NCBI GenBank assembly: GCA_937928635.1 | Contig: CALFWM010000058.1 | Coordinates: 1-64,000, forward strand | Length of the DNA stretch: 64,000 nucleotides | Direction of reading: 5' to 3' | Origin: an uncultured Sulfitobacter sp. | GTDB lineage: Bacteria > Pseudomonadota > Alphaproteobacteria > Rhodobacterales > Rhodobacteraceae | In this document: in pieces, positions 5,809 to 14,848 of the stretch | Layout of the letters: the number at the start of each line of letters is the position of its first letter | How positions within the stretch are numbered: the stretch's first letter is position 1 | Made by a program: the position numbers and the translations under genes | The notes under the pieces: model-generated | Databases searched by the model: none | What the model was told of the DNA's origin: nothing | Seen by the model: only the letters and a program-made list of their open reading frames with translations

Positions 5809-8577
5809 ATGAACGCCGTTGAAATTGAAGAAGCCATATCCGAACTTGCTGCTGCGCCATACGACGCGGCTTCGTTTCCGTTTGTGTTCTTGGAAGCGTT
5901 TGGGAACAAACCTGCCGTAATCGCCAAGCTAAAAAAAGGCGCTTCAAATTCATCGGATATCGAAGGTGGCGTTCTCCAGCGCAGCAACATTCATATCGCG
6001 ACCTGTGAAACGGGCAAGGCTTCAGAAACACTCCGCGCGCTGAAAGAAAGTCCGGCAACAGCAAAAGCCAAGGCCAAATTCATTCTGGCAACGGATGGTG
6101 AAGACTTTGAGGCGGAAGACCTGGTCAATGGCGAAACGGTTGCCTGTTCCTATCAGGACTTTCCCAACCATTTCGGTTTCTTTCTTGCACTGGCAGGTAT
6201 TACTACCGTCAAGCAAATCCGCGAAAGCTCGTTTGATATCCGCGCGACAAGCCGCCTCAACAAGCTTTATGTTGAACTGCTCAATCAAAACGAAGACTGG
6301 CGCTCGGCAGAGCGCCGCCCTGACATGAACCATTTCATGGCGCGGCTGATTTTTTGTTTTTTCGCTGAAGACACCGATATTTTCCATGGCAGTCATGGCT
6401 TCACGTCAACTATAGAAACGTACAGCAAAAACAATGAGGCAAATACTCACGAGGTGATCGCCGAACTGTTTCGCGCGATGAATACGCCCACCAATCACGA
6501 CGGTAAGCCAGACAATCGGTATCGCGAAGCGGCGAATATAAAATCTTGGGCCAATGGTTTTCCTTACGTGAACGGAGGGCTGTTTTCCGGCTCGCTCGAT
6601 GTTCCGAAATTCTCCAAGATCGCACGATCCTATCTCATTCATATAGGCAATCTGGATTGGAAGCAGATCAATCCAGATATTTTCGGCTCGATGATTCAGG
6701 CCGTTGCTGATGATGAAGAGCGCGGATCGCTCGGCATGCACTACACCTCTGTGCCGAATATCCTCAAAGTGCTGAACCCGCTGTTTCTAGATGATCTGCG
6801 CGGGAAGCTGGAAGAGGCAGGCGACAATGCCCGCAAGCTGCTGAATTTGCGTAACCGCATGGCGAAAATTCGGGTGTTTGACCCGGCCTGCGGATCAGGC
6901 AATTTTCTGGTGATTGCCTATAAGGAAATGCGGGAGATTGAATGGGAGATTAACAAGCGGCGTGGCGAGGAGGATTTGTCCTCCGCCATCCCGCTTACGA
7001 ATTTTCGTGGTATCGAGATCAATGATTTTCCCGCCGAAATCGCCCGCCTTGCGCTCATCATCGCAGAATATCAGGCCGATGTGCTCTATCGCGGGCAAAG
7101 GCTTGCGCTGAACGAGTTTTTGCCTCTGGACGCGCAAAACTGGATTACCTGCGGGAATGCTCTTCGGTTGGATTGGCTGTCCATCTGTCCGCCCACGAGC
7201 AAGGGTGTGAAAATCCGCGGCGATGATTTGTTCAACACACCGCTGGAACAGACCGCGATGGATTTCGAGAACGAAGGTGGCGAAACATATATTTGCGGCA
7301 ATCCGCCTTATGCTGGAAAAGGCAAAAAATCAGACACTGTTTTGGAAGATATGGCGCGTGTCATAGGTCCATTATCTAATTCATTTGGTTATATTGATTA
7401 TGCTGGTTGCTGGTTTATTAAGGCAGCACACTTTTTCGAACAGGTCGATGGATTGGCTGCGTTTGTATCTACAAACTCGATTGCGCAAGGGCAGCAAGTC
7501 CCACAGCTTTGGCCACTAGTGATAAATCACGGTGTAAAAATTCAATTTGCTAGCTTATCTTTCAAATGGAGTAACAGCGCATTAAATAATGCAGGTGTTA
7601 TCTGTTCCATCATCGGGATAGGCCGTGATAGCTCCCAAAACAAAAGAATCTATGAAAGTGATAGCGTAAAAATTGTCGAAGAAATTACGCCATATTTAAC
7701 ATCCGGCAAAGAGATTTATGTGCGACGGAACGCAAAAACTATTTCTTTAGATTTACCTGAAATGGAAACTGGAAGCGTGTTAAATGATGGCGGCAACCTT
7801 ATTATTTCACCAAAAGAGTACCGAGAGCTTCGCAACAAATATCCGAAAATTGCTAAATTTCTACGAAAGATACTTGGGGCTCAAGAGTTTCTAAGGGGTG
7901 AGGAAAGATACTGCTTCTACATTGAGGACAAAGATGTTGATGAAGCTTTGGTTTACCCCGAAATTAGTGAGCGGCTGACCTCAGTTGCGGAAGCAAGGCG
8001 AATAAGCAAGAAGTCAAATACAAGCCGCGTTCTTTCAAAAACTCCTCACAAATACGAATATACCTCCGGCGTAAATGCGAAAAAATCCGTCATTATTCCT
8101 ACAGTTTCATCTGGAAGACGACTTTGGTTGCCAGTAGGCTATCACCATAATTCTTTGATAATAGCCCCCAACTATGCGCTGTACGATTGCGACGAATACA
8201 ATATTGCCATTTTGTCAGCTCGACTTCATATAGTTTGGGTTGGGGCGGTATGCGGACGATTGAAAACAGATTACCGTTATTCAAACTCTTTAGGTTGGAA
8301 TGTTTTTCCTGTGCCGCCGCTAACGGAGAAAAACAAGGCCGATCTGACCCGCTGTGCGGAGGACATTCTGCTGGCGCGGGAAGCGCATTTTCCCGCAACG
8401 ATTGCCGATCTCTACAACCCCGATACCATGCCCGAAAACCTGCGACGCGCGCATGAGAAAAACGACGAAACCTTGGAGCGCATCTACATAGGCCGCCGCT
8501 TCAAAAACGATACCGAACGGCTGGAAAAACTGTTCGAGATGTACACCAAGATGACAACGAAAAAGGGCGCGGCATGA
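5809..8577 (+). CDS. MmeI/YeeA-type DNA adenine methyltransferase
   Basis: A 922-residue protein that should methylate adenine in host DNA and may recognise a specific site. The SAM-binding motif FDPACGSGNF is at residues 357-366 and the catalytic NPPY at 498-501; the region after about 620 looks like a target-recognition domain, followed by a helical C-terminus. Size and order match MmeI-like enzymes, but I see no D-x9-E-x-K nuclease motif in the first 150 residues. It therefore appears to be a modification-only relative, with cleavage supplied by neighbours. Its stop overlaps the next start (ATGA). Confidence 0.85.
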   Translation: MNAVEIEEAISELAAAPYDAASFPFVFLEAFGNKPAVIAKLKKGASNSSDIEGGVLQRSNIHIATCETGKASETLRALKESPATAKAKAKFILATDGEDFEAEDLVNGETVACSYQDFPNHFGFFLALAGITTVKQIRESSFDIRATSRLNKLYVELLNQNEDWRSAERRPDMNHFMARLIFCFFAEDTDIFHGSHGFTSTIETYSKNNEANTHEVIAELFRAMNTPTNHDGKPDNRYREAANIKSWANGFPYVNGGLFSGSLDVPKFSKIARSYLIHIGNLDWKQINPDIFGSMIQAVADDEERGSLGMHYTSVPNILKVLNPLFLDDLRGKLEEAGDNARKLLNLRNRMAKIRVFDPACGSGNFLVIAYKEMREIEWEINKRRGEEDLSSAIPLTNFRGIEINDFPAEIARLALIIAEYQADVLYRGQRLALNEFLPLDAQNWITCGNALRLDWLSICPPTSKGVKIRGDDLFNTPLEQTAMDFENEGGETYICGNPPYAGKGKKSDTVLEDMARVIGPLSNSFGYIDYAGCWFIKAAHFFEQVDGLAAFVSTNSIAQGQQVPQLWPLVINHGVKIQFASLSFKWSNSALNNAGVICSIIGIGRDSSQNKRIYESDSVKIVEEITPYLTSGKEIYVRRNAKTISLDLPEMETGSVLNDGGNLIISPKEYRELRNKYPKIAKFLRKILGAQEFLRGEERYCFYIEDKDVDEALVYPEISERLTSVAEARRISKKSNTSRVLSKTPHKYEYTSGVNAKKSVIIPTVSSGRRLWLPVGYHHNSLIIAPNYALYDCDEYNIAILSARLHIVWVGAVCGRLKTDYRYSNSLGWNVFPVPPLTEKNKADLTRCAEDILLAREAHFPATIADLYNPDTMPENLRRAHEKNDETLERIYIGRRFKNDTERLEKLFEMYTKMTTKKGAA

Positions 8578-9227
8578 GCGAGTTGTGGGCAGGGTATGGC
8601 AATGCGTTGATCGGCCTTATCGGCGTTTTTGTCGGTGGCTTCCTCACTATTGCGAAGGATACGTTTTCATCCTTTAGGGTGCGCAAGGAAGATGGCTCAT
8701 ATGCTGCTATAAGGCTCATATGTATTCTGGAAGAATATGCCGACAATTGCATTGGCGTGGTTGGTGACGATGGCACTGCCTATGGACAGCCAGCCGGGCG
8801 TACGAGTGACGGTCAAGAATATTATTCTGCACAGGTCTCCGCCCCGACCCCGCTGAATTACCCCGATGATATTGTGTGGCGCAGCCTTAAAGCACCGCTC
8901 ATGCATCGAATTCTTGCATTGCCAAATTTGGCTAGAAGCACCGATAGGCATATCACAGCCGCATCAGAACATGCGTCGCCGCCGGATTATTATGAAGCTT
9001 TCGAAGCAAGGCAGGAAGGCTATGCCAAGATTGGGATTGAAGCACTCGAGATTGCCCATCAACTGCGAAACGATTTTGAAGTCGCAGTGATAGGTCGCGT
9101 TCATTCGAACGCCGATTGGAACCCGGAAAATTATTTACGCGAGAAATTGGCTGAATTTGATGCTCTGCATAAAAAACGTGCTCAGCAGGTAAGTGAACTA
9201 GAAGTGTTTGAGAAGGGGGCTGCATGA
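8574..9227 (+). CDS. Membrane-anchored protein of the defence-like cluster
   Basis: A 217-residue protein with one N-terminal transmembrane helix (about residues 8-27) and a soluble, acidic remainder ending in a probable coiled coil. No family is recognised. It overlaps the methyltransferase at its start and the AlbA_2/ATPase gene at its end by ATGA junctions, so all three are probably translated in a coupled way. This points to a functional partnership, perhaps membrane tethering of the complex; that is inference from layout. Confidence 0.7.
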   Translation: MSELWAGYGNALIGLIGVFVGGFLTIAKDTFSSFRVRKEDGSYAAIRLICILEEYADNCIGVVGDDGTAYGQPAGRTSDGQEYYSAQVSAPTPLNYPDDIVWRSLKAPLMHRILALPNLARSTDRHITAASEHASPPDYYEAFEARQEGYAKIGIEALEIAHQLRNDFEVAVIGRVHSNADWNPENYLREKLAEFDALHKKRAQQVSELEVFEKGAA

Positions 9228-10678
9228 GCGATGCGCGCACACTCGCCTTGATTGATGAACTGTTGGCCATGCCCGCAGAAACAACTTGGGTTGAATTCAA
9301 GCACAATAACAAAGACCCGCAGCAAATAGGCCGACTGATCTCGGCACTTGCTAATTCAGCACGGATTGCCGACCAGCATTTTGCTTATATTTTGTGGGGC
9401 GTTGAAGATGGAACTCACAAAGTGCTTGGCACCACATTTGAACCATCCGCAGAAACAGTCAGTCGCGAGCCATTTGAATTCTGGTTAACAAATCGCTTGA
9501 ATCCCGGCATTGCAATCAGCTTCCAAAGTGTCGACCACAGTGGAACGACATTGCAGCTCTTGTGCATTCCAGCCGCTACGACAATGCCGGTGGAGTTCGA
9601 CCGCACTGCCTATATTCGTATTGGCAGCGCAACTCCCCGCCTTTCTGACAATCCAGAGCGGCTCAAACTATTATGGACGAAGTTGCAGCCTTACGTTTGG
9701 GAGACGGGTGCTGCTGAGCAATATGTAACTGCCGATGAGGTTTTGGCTCGGATAGACTACGCCAGTTATTTTGATCTTACGCGACAGCCATTGCCCGAAA
9801 ATAAGGCGGCAATTTTGGAACGCCTTGCCGATGACAATTTGATTCACAGTGATGTTGGCGGGTGCTGGAATATTACAAATCTAGGCGCGATATTGTTTGC
9901 TAAAAAGCTGAGCGACTTTAATACATCTCTTGCCCGCAAAGCGGTTCGGTTTGTCGCCTATGATGGCAAAGGGCGAGCAGCGACTGTTACTCACAGACAA
10001 GATGGGCAGCGCGGCTATGCGTCCGGATTTGAAGGCCTGATTGACTTTATTGACGCTCTCTTGCCCAAGAATGAACATATCGGCAAAGCATTTCGTGAAG
10101 AGCATCCTCTGTTTCCAGCGATCGCCATTAGAGAGTTAATCGCAAATGCGCTGATCCATCAGGACATGATGGTAACCGGCGCAGGACCACTGGTGGAACT
10201 TTTTCACGATAGAATGGAGATTACCAACCCGGGGCAACCACTCATAGAGCCAAATAGATTCCTAGACTCTCCTCCTCGGTCGCGAAATGAAGCCTTGGCT
10301 TCTTTGATGCGCAGGATGCGACTTTGCGAAGAACAAGGTACAGGCATCGACAAAGTAATTGAAGCGGTTGAATTGCATCAGTTGCCACCACCTGACATTC
10401 GCATGGAAGGTGATGCTGTGCGCGTGGTGTTGTTTGCACCTCGTAAATTCGCTGACATGACACCTGAAGAGAGAATAAGAGCGTGTTACCAACACGCTTC
10501 TCTTTTCTACATTAACGGTAAAAGGATGCGAAACGAAACGCTTCGGGAACGGCTCGGTATTGAGGTGCAGAATTCATCCCAAGCGTCGACAGTTATTAAA
10601 GGCGCTCTGGAGGCAGAATTGATAAAATCAGCTGATCCGGAACATCCGCGTTCAGGTTATGTTCCTTTTTGGGCTTGA
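9224..10678 (+). CDS. Schlafen-type AlbA_2 domain / GHKL ATPase protein
   Basis: A 484-residue protein with an N-terminal AlbA_2 (Schlafen-like, putative nucleic-acid binding or RNase) domain, shown by WVEFKHN at residues 22-28 and ISALANSA at 39-46. A C-terminal GHKL-type ATP-binding domain follows, shown by the N-box RELIANALIH at 303-312 and GTGID at 372-376. The last 80 residues look like a winged helix. Such proteins are often annotated as ATP-binding proteins or divergent AAA_4 regulators and are frequent in defence islands. The start overlaps the previous gene. It could sense infection or regulate the module; the catalytic role is unproven. Confidence 0.82.
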   Translation: MSDARTLALIDELLAMPAETTWVEFKHNNKDPQQIGRLISALANSARIADQHFAYILWGVEDGTHKVLGTTFEPSAETVSREPFEFWLTNRLNPGIAISFQSVDHSGTTLQLLCIPAATTMPVEFDRTAYIRIGSATPRLSDNPERLKLLWTKLQPYVWETGAAEQYVTADEVLARIDYASYFDLTRQPLPENKAAILERLADDNLIHSDVGGCWNITNLGAILFAKKLSDFNTSLARKAVRFVAYDGKGRAATVTHRQDGQRGYASGFEGLIDFIDALLPKNEHIGKAFREEHPLFPAIAIRELIANALIHQDMMVTGAGPLVELFHDRMEITNPGQPLIEPNRFLDSPPRSRNEALASLMRRMRLCEEQGTGIDKVIEAVELHQLPPPDIRMEGDAVRVVLFAPRKFADMTPEERIRACYQHASLFYINGKRMRNETLRERLGIEVQNSSQASTVIKGALEAELIKSADPEHPRSGYVPFWA

Positions 10679-10684
10679 TGCGCA

Positions 10685-10807
10685 AAAGATTTGATCGGGT
10701 TTTGATTCTTGAGGGCTTTTGAATAAGAAAAATGATAGTGGGATCATAAATAACAAGGACTTAGCTTTGTTGACTAGCTGTTTAAAGATTTGATCGGGTT
10801 TTGATTC
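10685..10807. repeat. 24-bp perfect direct repeat between ATPase and helicase genes
   Basis: A 24-bp sequence containing TTTGATCGGGTTTTGAT occurs at 10685-10708 and again, without mismatch, at 10784-10807. Each copy itself contains two TTTGAT half-sites. The pair lies in the 210-bp gap that divides the cargo into two transcription blocks, so a shared regulator-binding role or a past duplication are both possible. Confidence 0.6.
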
Positions 10808-10866
10808 GTGTAAAAAAAAAAGGATTTTTAAGTAGTGAAGTGGCACCCCAAAACGTAACATGTGTG

Positions 10867-10898
10867 TTTCTGACATAAAAGAATTCATATGTCAGAAA
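10867..10898 (+). promoter_or_regulatory. Inverted repeat covering the helicase start codon
   Basis: TTTCTGACAT at 10867-10876 and ATGTCAGAAA at 10889-10898 are perfect inverted repeats of 10 bp separated by 12 bases. The right arm includes the helicase ATG and the loop holds the only purine-rich stretch (AAAAGAA) that could be the ribosome-binding site. In mRNA the hairpin would hide the start; in DNA it could be an operator. Confidence 0.5.
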
Positions 10899-13012
10899 AA
10901 CTGGTAGTTTCTGCAATAAGGCATTTTAGAGAACAATTCATGACCAAATCAATTCCCTCCGTTTCTGTGAATTACGCCCAGACTGGCGCTTCAACAACAT
11001 CCAACGAGATGGGCATGCGCGTCATGCAGGAACGTGCGTATGAAATGCGCGGCGAACAATATCTGCTAATAAAATCACCACCTGCATCCGGTAAATCCCG
11101 CGCCTTGATGTTCATCGCTTTGGACAAATTAGAGAATCAAGGCTTGAAGCAGGCACTGATTATTGTGCCTGAACGCTCTATTGGCGCGAGTTTCGCAAAT
11201 GAGCCGCTTTCAAAATTTGGTTTTTGGGCAGACTGGGAAGTAAAGCCGGAATGGAACTTGTGCAATGCGCCAGGAGTGGATGACCCGAGTCGTAGCGAAG
11301 GCACTGTGAAAGCTGTTAGACGTTTCCTTGAAAGCGAAGACAAAATTCTGGTCTGCACTCACGCAACCTTTCGCTTCGCTGTTGATCAATTGGGCGTTGA
11401 CGCATTCGATAACCGTTTGCTGGCCATCGACGAATTCCACCACGTCTCAGCGGACAAGGAAGGCAACAAGCTCGGCGCGCATTTGGGTGACTTCATTGCG
11501 CGCGACAAGCTGCATCTTGTTGCTATGACTGGTAGTTATTTTCGCGGGGATGCTGTGCCTGTTTTGTCACCAGAGGACGAAGCAAAATTCGAGACAGTCA
11601 CCTATACTTATTACGAGCAGCTCAACGGATATGAGCATCTCAAGACTCTTGATATTGGCTATTATTTCTACAGTGGCCCATATGTGGACACCGTTGCCGA
11701 TGTTCTTGATCCAAACGAAAAAACCATTGTTCACATTCCCAACGTCAACTCACGGGAAAGCACCAAACGCGGCAAAACCAATGAAGCCACTGAAATCATG
11801 GGTGCGCTTGGCGAATGGATCGGCAAAGATGATGTCACTGGCTTTGATCTGATAAAATGCGTTGACGGGCATATCCTCAAAGTGGCTGATCTTGTTGATG
11901 ATGGACCTGATCGCCATGACAAAGTGCTGGCTGCACTAAAAAGTCCCGATGCCAAAAAGGATCGTGACCATGTTGATGTCATCATCGCCCTTGGCATGGC
12001 CAAAGAGGGTTTCGACTGGATTTGGTGTGAACACGCGCTGACCATTGGCTATCGCTCTTCATTGACCGAGATCATCCAGATCATTGGCCGAGCTACGCGT
12101 GATGCGCCCAATAAAAAACGCGCACGATTTACAAATCTAATCACCGAACCTGATGCTTCTGAAGAAGCGGTTCGCGAAGCGGTGAATGATACGCTGAAGG
12201 CAATCGCTGCCAGCCTTCTAATGGAACAAGTTCTTGCGCCAAAATTTAACTTCACGCCAAAAACAAGTTCGTGCGTCCCGCAAGATGATTTCGATTATGG
12301 CGAGGGCGGGTATGATCCTGAAAAGGCTAATGTCGGGTTCAACGAGAATACTGGCCAATATCACATCGAGGTGAAAGGCCTTGCTGAACCAAAAAGCGCA
12401 GAGGCAACACGTATTTGCAAAGAAGACCTCAACGAGGTGATTGCAGCTTTTGTTCAGGACAAGAGCACTATCGAACGTGGTCTGTTCGACAAAGAAATTA
12501 TCCCGGAAGAATTGACGCAAGTCAGCATGGGCAAAATCGTCCGCGATCGTTTCCCTGATCTGGATAGCGAAGATCAAGAAGTGGTACGCCAACACGCAAT
12601 CGCTGCACTGAACATTACGCAACAGGCAAAGGCTGCCGTTAACTCAGATCGTTCAACAGAGTTAGCTGCAAATACTGCTCTGATCGATGGGGTTCGTAAA
12701 TTTGCCCTTAGTGTCACTGAATTGGATATTGATCTGATTGACCGCATTAATCCGTTTGGTGAAGCCTATGCAATTTTGTCAAAGGCGATGAATGAAACGA
12801 ACCTTAAGCAGGTTGAAGCAATCATATCGGCCAAGCGGATGAAGCTGTCGCCAGAAGAAGCGCAGCAATATGCCGAGAAAGCGCGTGAATTCAAAAAACA
12901 GCGTGGGCGACTTCCTAACGCCGATTCCCAAGACGCGTGGGAAAAGCTTTTAGCCGATGGTGCACGTACATTCCTGCGTTACAAGGCGGAGGGCAAGTAT
13001 GAGCAAAACTGA
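10889..13012 (+). CDS. SF2 (DEAD/DEAH-type) helicase of the defence-like cluster
   Basis: A 707-residue SF2 helicase with Walker A SPPASGKS at residues 63-70, Walker B DEFH at 181-184, motif III MTGSY at 213-217 and motif VI QIIGRATRD at 397-405. The region after about 440 is unique and may bind partners. Together with the following GIY-YIG gene, which it overlaps by 14 bases, it resembles by domain content the YeeB-YeeC pair beside methyltransferase YeeA in Bacillus subtilis (from memory). Its likely role is ATP-driven loading or translocation for restriction of unmodified DNA. Confidence 0.85.
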   Translation: MSEKLVVSAIRHFREQFMTKSIPSVSVNYAQTGASTTSNEMGMRVMQERAYEMRGEQYLLIKSPPASGKSRALMFIALDKLENQGLKQALIIVPERSIGASFANEPLSKFGFWADWEVKPEWNLCNAPGVDDPSRSEGTVKAVRRFLESEDKILVCTHATFRFAVDQLGVDAFDNRLLAIDEFHHVSADKEGNKLGAHLGDFIARDKLHLVAMTGSYFRGDAVPVLSPEDEAKFETVTYTYYEQLNGYEHLKTLDIGYYFYSGPYVDTVADVLDPNEKTIVHIPNVNSRESTKRGKTNEATEIMGALGEWIGKDDVTGFDLIKCVDGHILKVADLVDDGPDRHDKVLAALKSPDAKKDRDHVDVIIALGMAKEGFDWIWCEHALTIGYRSSLTEIIQIIGRATRDAPNKKRARFTNLITEPDASEEAVREAVNDTLKAIAASLLMEQVLAPKFNFTPKTSSCVPQDDFDYGEGGYDPEKANVGFNENTGQYHIEVKGLAEPKSAEATRICKEDLNEVIAAFVQDKSTIERGLFDKEIIPEELTQVSMGKIVRDRFPDLDSEDQEVVRQHAIAALNITQQAKAAVNSDRSTELAANTALIDGVRKFALSVTELDIDLIDRINPFGEAYAILSKAMNETNLKQVEAIISAKRMKLSPEEAQQYAEKAREFKKQRGRLPNADSQDAWEKLLADGARTFLRYKAEGKYEQN

Positions 13013-14201
13013 TTTAGAAGACCTTGCCAATGAACTTGCTGAACTTGCGCCACCGGAGAAAAAAGTTAGTCGCTCACCGCGAGAAGAACGTATTATTGCT
13101 GGATTTGAAGAAATACAGCGTTTTGTGAAAGAGCACGGAGATATACCACGCCATGGCGAAGAGCGTGATATTTTTGAGCGCATTTACGCAGTGCGTCTGG
13201 ATCGTTTGCGCGCTATGCAAGAATGCCGCGAGCTGCTCGAAACTTTAGACGATGAGAATTTGCTGGTCGTAGAAAGCGAAAGTGGCATCACTACATCGAC
13301 GGATGAACTAGATGATCTCGCTGCCGAATTGGAACCGTTAGAAATAGCTTCAGATTTGACCGAACTTCGCCATGTCCGAACGAATTCCGAAAAGAAAGCT
13401 GCTGAAGAAATAGCCAATCGCATACCTTGCAAAGACTTCGAGCAATTCAAACCTATGTTTGATCTGGTTCACGCAGAAATTGCCGACAGCGTTCGGAAAA
13501 CTGTCAACTATGAAAAAAAAGACACGGGACTTGAACATGACGCTTCCATCTCAAAAGGTGATTGGTTCATTCTTGAGGGGCAAACTGTATATGTCGCCGA
13601 CATTGGCGAAGTAATTAAAGCTCCAAACGGCTCTTCGGATGCTCGATTGCGCGCTATTTATTCTAACGGGACCGAAAGCGATATCCTGAAACGCTCTCTA
13701 CAAAGGGCACTTTATAAAGATGACACCGGACGCCGCATAACAGAATCGTCGGCAGGCCCGTTGTTTGGCTCAGCAAAAGAAGATGACGATGCCGAAAGCG
13801 GTACTATCTATATCTTGCGATCAAAGTCAGATCATCCAGAGATCGCACCAAACCGGAATGTGCTTCACAAAATTGGCGTGACAAACTCAAAGATTGAAAC
13901 TCGGATTGCGAATGCGAAACTTGATCCCACATTCTTAATGGCCGAAGTCGAAATTGTTGCGACGTATGATCTCTTCAACATCAATCGCGTGAAACTCGAA
14001 AATCTAATTCACCGTTTTTTTTCAGCAGCACGCCTTGATCTTGCAATCACTGACCGTTTTGGAAACCCGATTAAGCCTCGAGAATGGTTCCTCGTGCCAT
14101 TGCCAGCTATCGATAGCGCGGTTCAGAAAATTCAGGATGGAACGATTTCAGAATTCGAATATGAGCCCGCTTCTGCCAGTCTTCGAAAATCGGGCTTGTA
14201 A
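12999..14201 (+). CDS. GIY-YIG (T5orf172-type) nuclease
   Basis: A 400-residue protein whose C-terminal part (about 265-375) is a GIY-YIG nuclease domain: IYILRS at 270-275, HKIGVT at 290-295, Arg302 and Glu334 match the family's catalytic pattern. The N-terminal 250 residues are acidic and helical and resemble no fold I know. The ATG at 12999 is chosen because it overlaps the helicase stop and lies in typical coupled position; a longer in-frame start at 12957 would extend into the helicase gene. It is the most likely DNA-cutting component of the system. Confidence 0.82.
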   Translation: MSKTDLEDLANELAELAPPEKKVSRSPREERIIAGFEEIQRFVKEHGDIPRHGEERDIFERIYAVRLDRLRAMQECRELLETLDDENLLVVESESGITTSTDELDDLAAELEPLEIASDLTELRHVRTNSEKKAAEEIANRIPCKDFEQFKPMFDLVHAEIADSVRKTVNYEKKDTGLEHDASISKGDWFILEGQTVYVADIGEVIKAPNGSSDARLRAIYSNGTESDILKRSLQRALYKDDTGRRITESSAGPLFGSAKEDDDAESGTIYILRSKSDHPEIAPNRNVLHKIGVTNSKIETRIANAKLDPTFLMAEVEIVATYDLFNINRVKLENLIHRFFSAARLDLAITDRFGNPIKPREWFLVPLPAIDSAVQKIQDGTISEFEYEPASASLRKSGL

Positions 14202-14225
14202 ATTTATGTCAGATTTGATATATAA

Positions 14226-14549
14226 ATGACTTGGATTATTGAAACCCTCAATGCGACCGTTGACGCTGAGTTGGATGCCTTACCAGCGGATCAATTGGCA
14301 AAATTCATCCGTATCGGCGAGATGATCCAGTCGCTTGGACTTGAACGTGTCCGCGAACCGCATGTGAAACATCTGGAAGGCCCGCTATGGGAAATACGGA
14401 TGAAAGGTCAGGATGGTATATCCCGCGCGCTGTATGTGGTTACCACGCCAAAGCGCGTTGTTGTGGTGAGGGTGTTCGCCAAGAAGACGCAGAAGACACC
14501 CAGACGTGAAATTGAGCTCGCCTTGAAACGGGCAAAGGAAGTGAAATGA
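14226..14549 (+). CDS. RelE/HigB-type toxin (Gp49-like)
   Basis: A 107-residue basic protein with the Gp49-like RelE-fold pattern: LEGPLWEIRMKGQDGISRALYVV near residues 43-65, then VVVVRVFAKKTQKTP near 72-86. Such toxins cut mRNA at the ribosome. The start lies 25 bases after the nuclease gene and no clear ribosome-binding site is visible. It precedes the antitoxin with a 4-base ATGA overlap, the toxin-first order typical of higBA. It may stabilise the element or act in abortive infection. Confidence 0.85.
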   Translation: MTWIIETLNATVDAELDALPADQLAKFIRIGEMIQSLGLERVREPHVKHLEGPLWEIRMKGQDGISRALYVVTTPKRVVVVRVFAKKTQKTPRREIELALKRAKEVK

Positions 14550-14827
14550 CAAAGCTGGATAAACTGAAAAAAGAGTGGCTGAAAAAGCCAGACGTGAAGG
14601 CCGCATATGATGCGCTTGCCGAGGAATTTTCCATTGTTGAAACGCTGATCCGTGCGCGCGTTGAAGCTAACATGACACAAGAGCAAGTCGCCGAGAAAAT
14701 GCAGACTTCGCAGTCATATGTTGCAAAGCTGGAAAGTGGCCGTGTCAGTCCGTCAATGAAGGCGCTGCAACGTTATGCCGCTGCGACCGGATCGCGTTTG
14801 AAGATTAGTTTTGAGCATGTTGCTTAG
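14546..14827 (+). CDS. HigA-type XRE antitoxin
   Basis: A 93-residue antitoxin with a C-terminal helix-turn-helix (MTQEQVAEKMQTSQSYVAKL, about residues 43-62) that should bind the toxin and repress the shared promoter. The N-terminal 35 residues are charged and probably form the toxin-binding helix. Translational coupling to the toxin start is seen as ATGA. It stands alone as a two-gene unit between the nuclease and the NERD-helicase genes. Confidence 0.85.
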   Translation: MTKLDKLKKEWLKKPDVKAAYDALAEEFSIVETLIRARVEANMTQEQVAEKMQTSQSYVAKLESGRVSPSMKALQRYAAATGSRLKISFEHVA

Positions 14828-14848
14828 TAGGCATAGAAAAGTAGGCAT

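Noticed and set aside
5809..8577. Calling the methyltransferase a complete type IIG restriction enzyme
   Set aside because: Length fits MmeI, but no D-x9-E-x-K nuclease motif could be found in the N-terminal region, so only modification is claimed.
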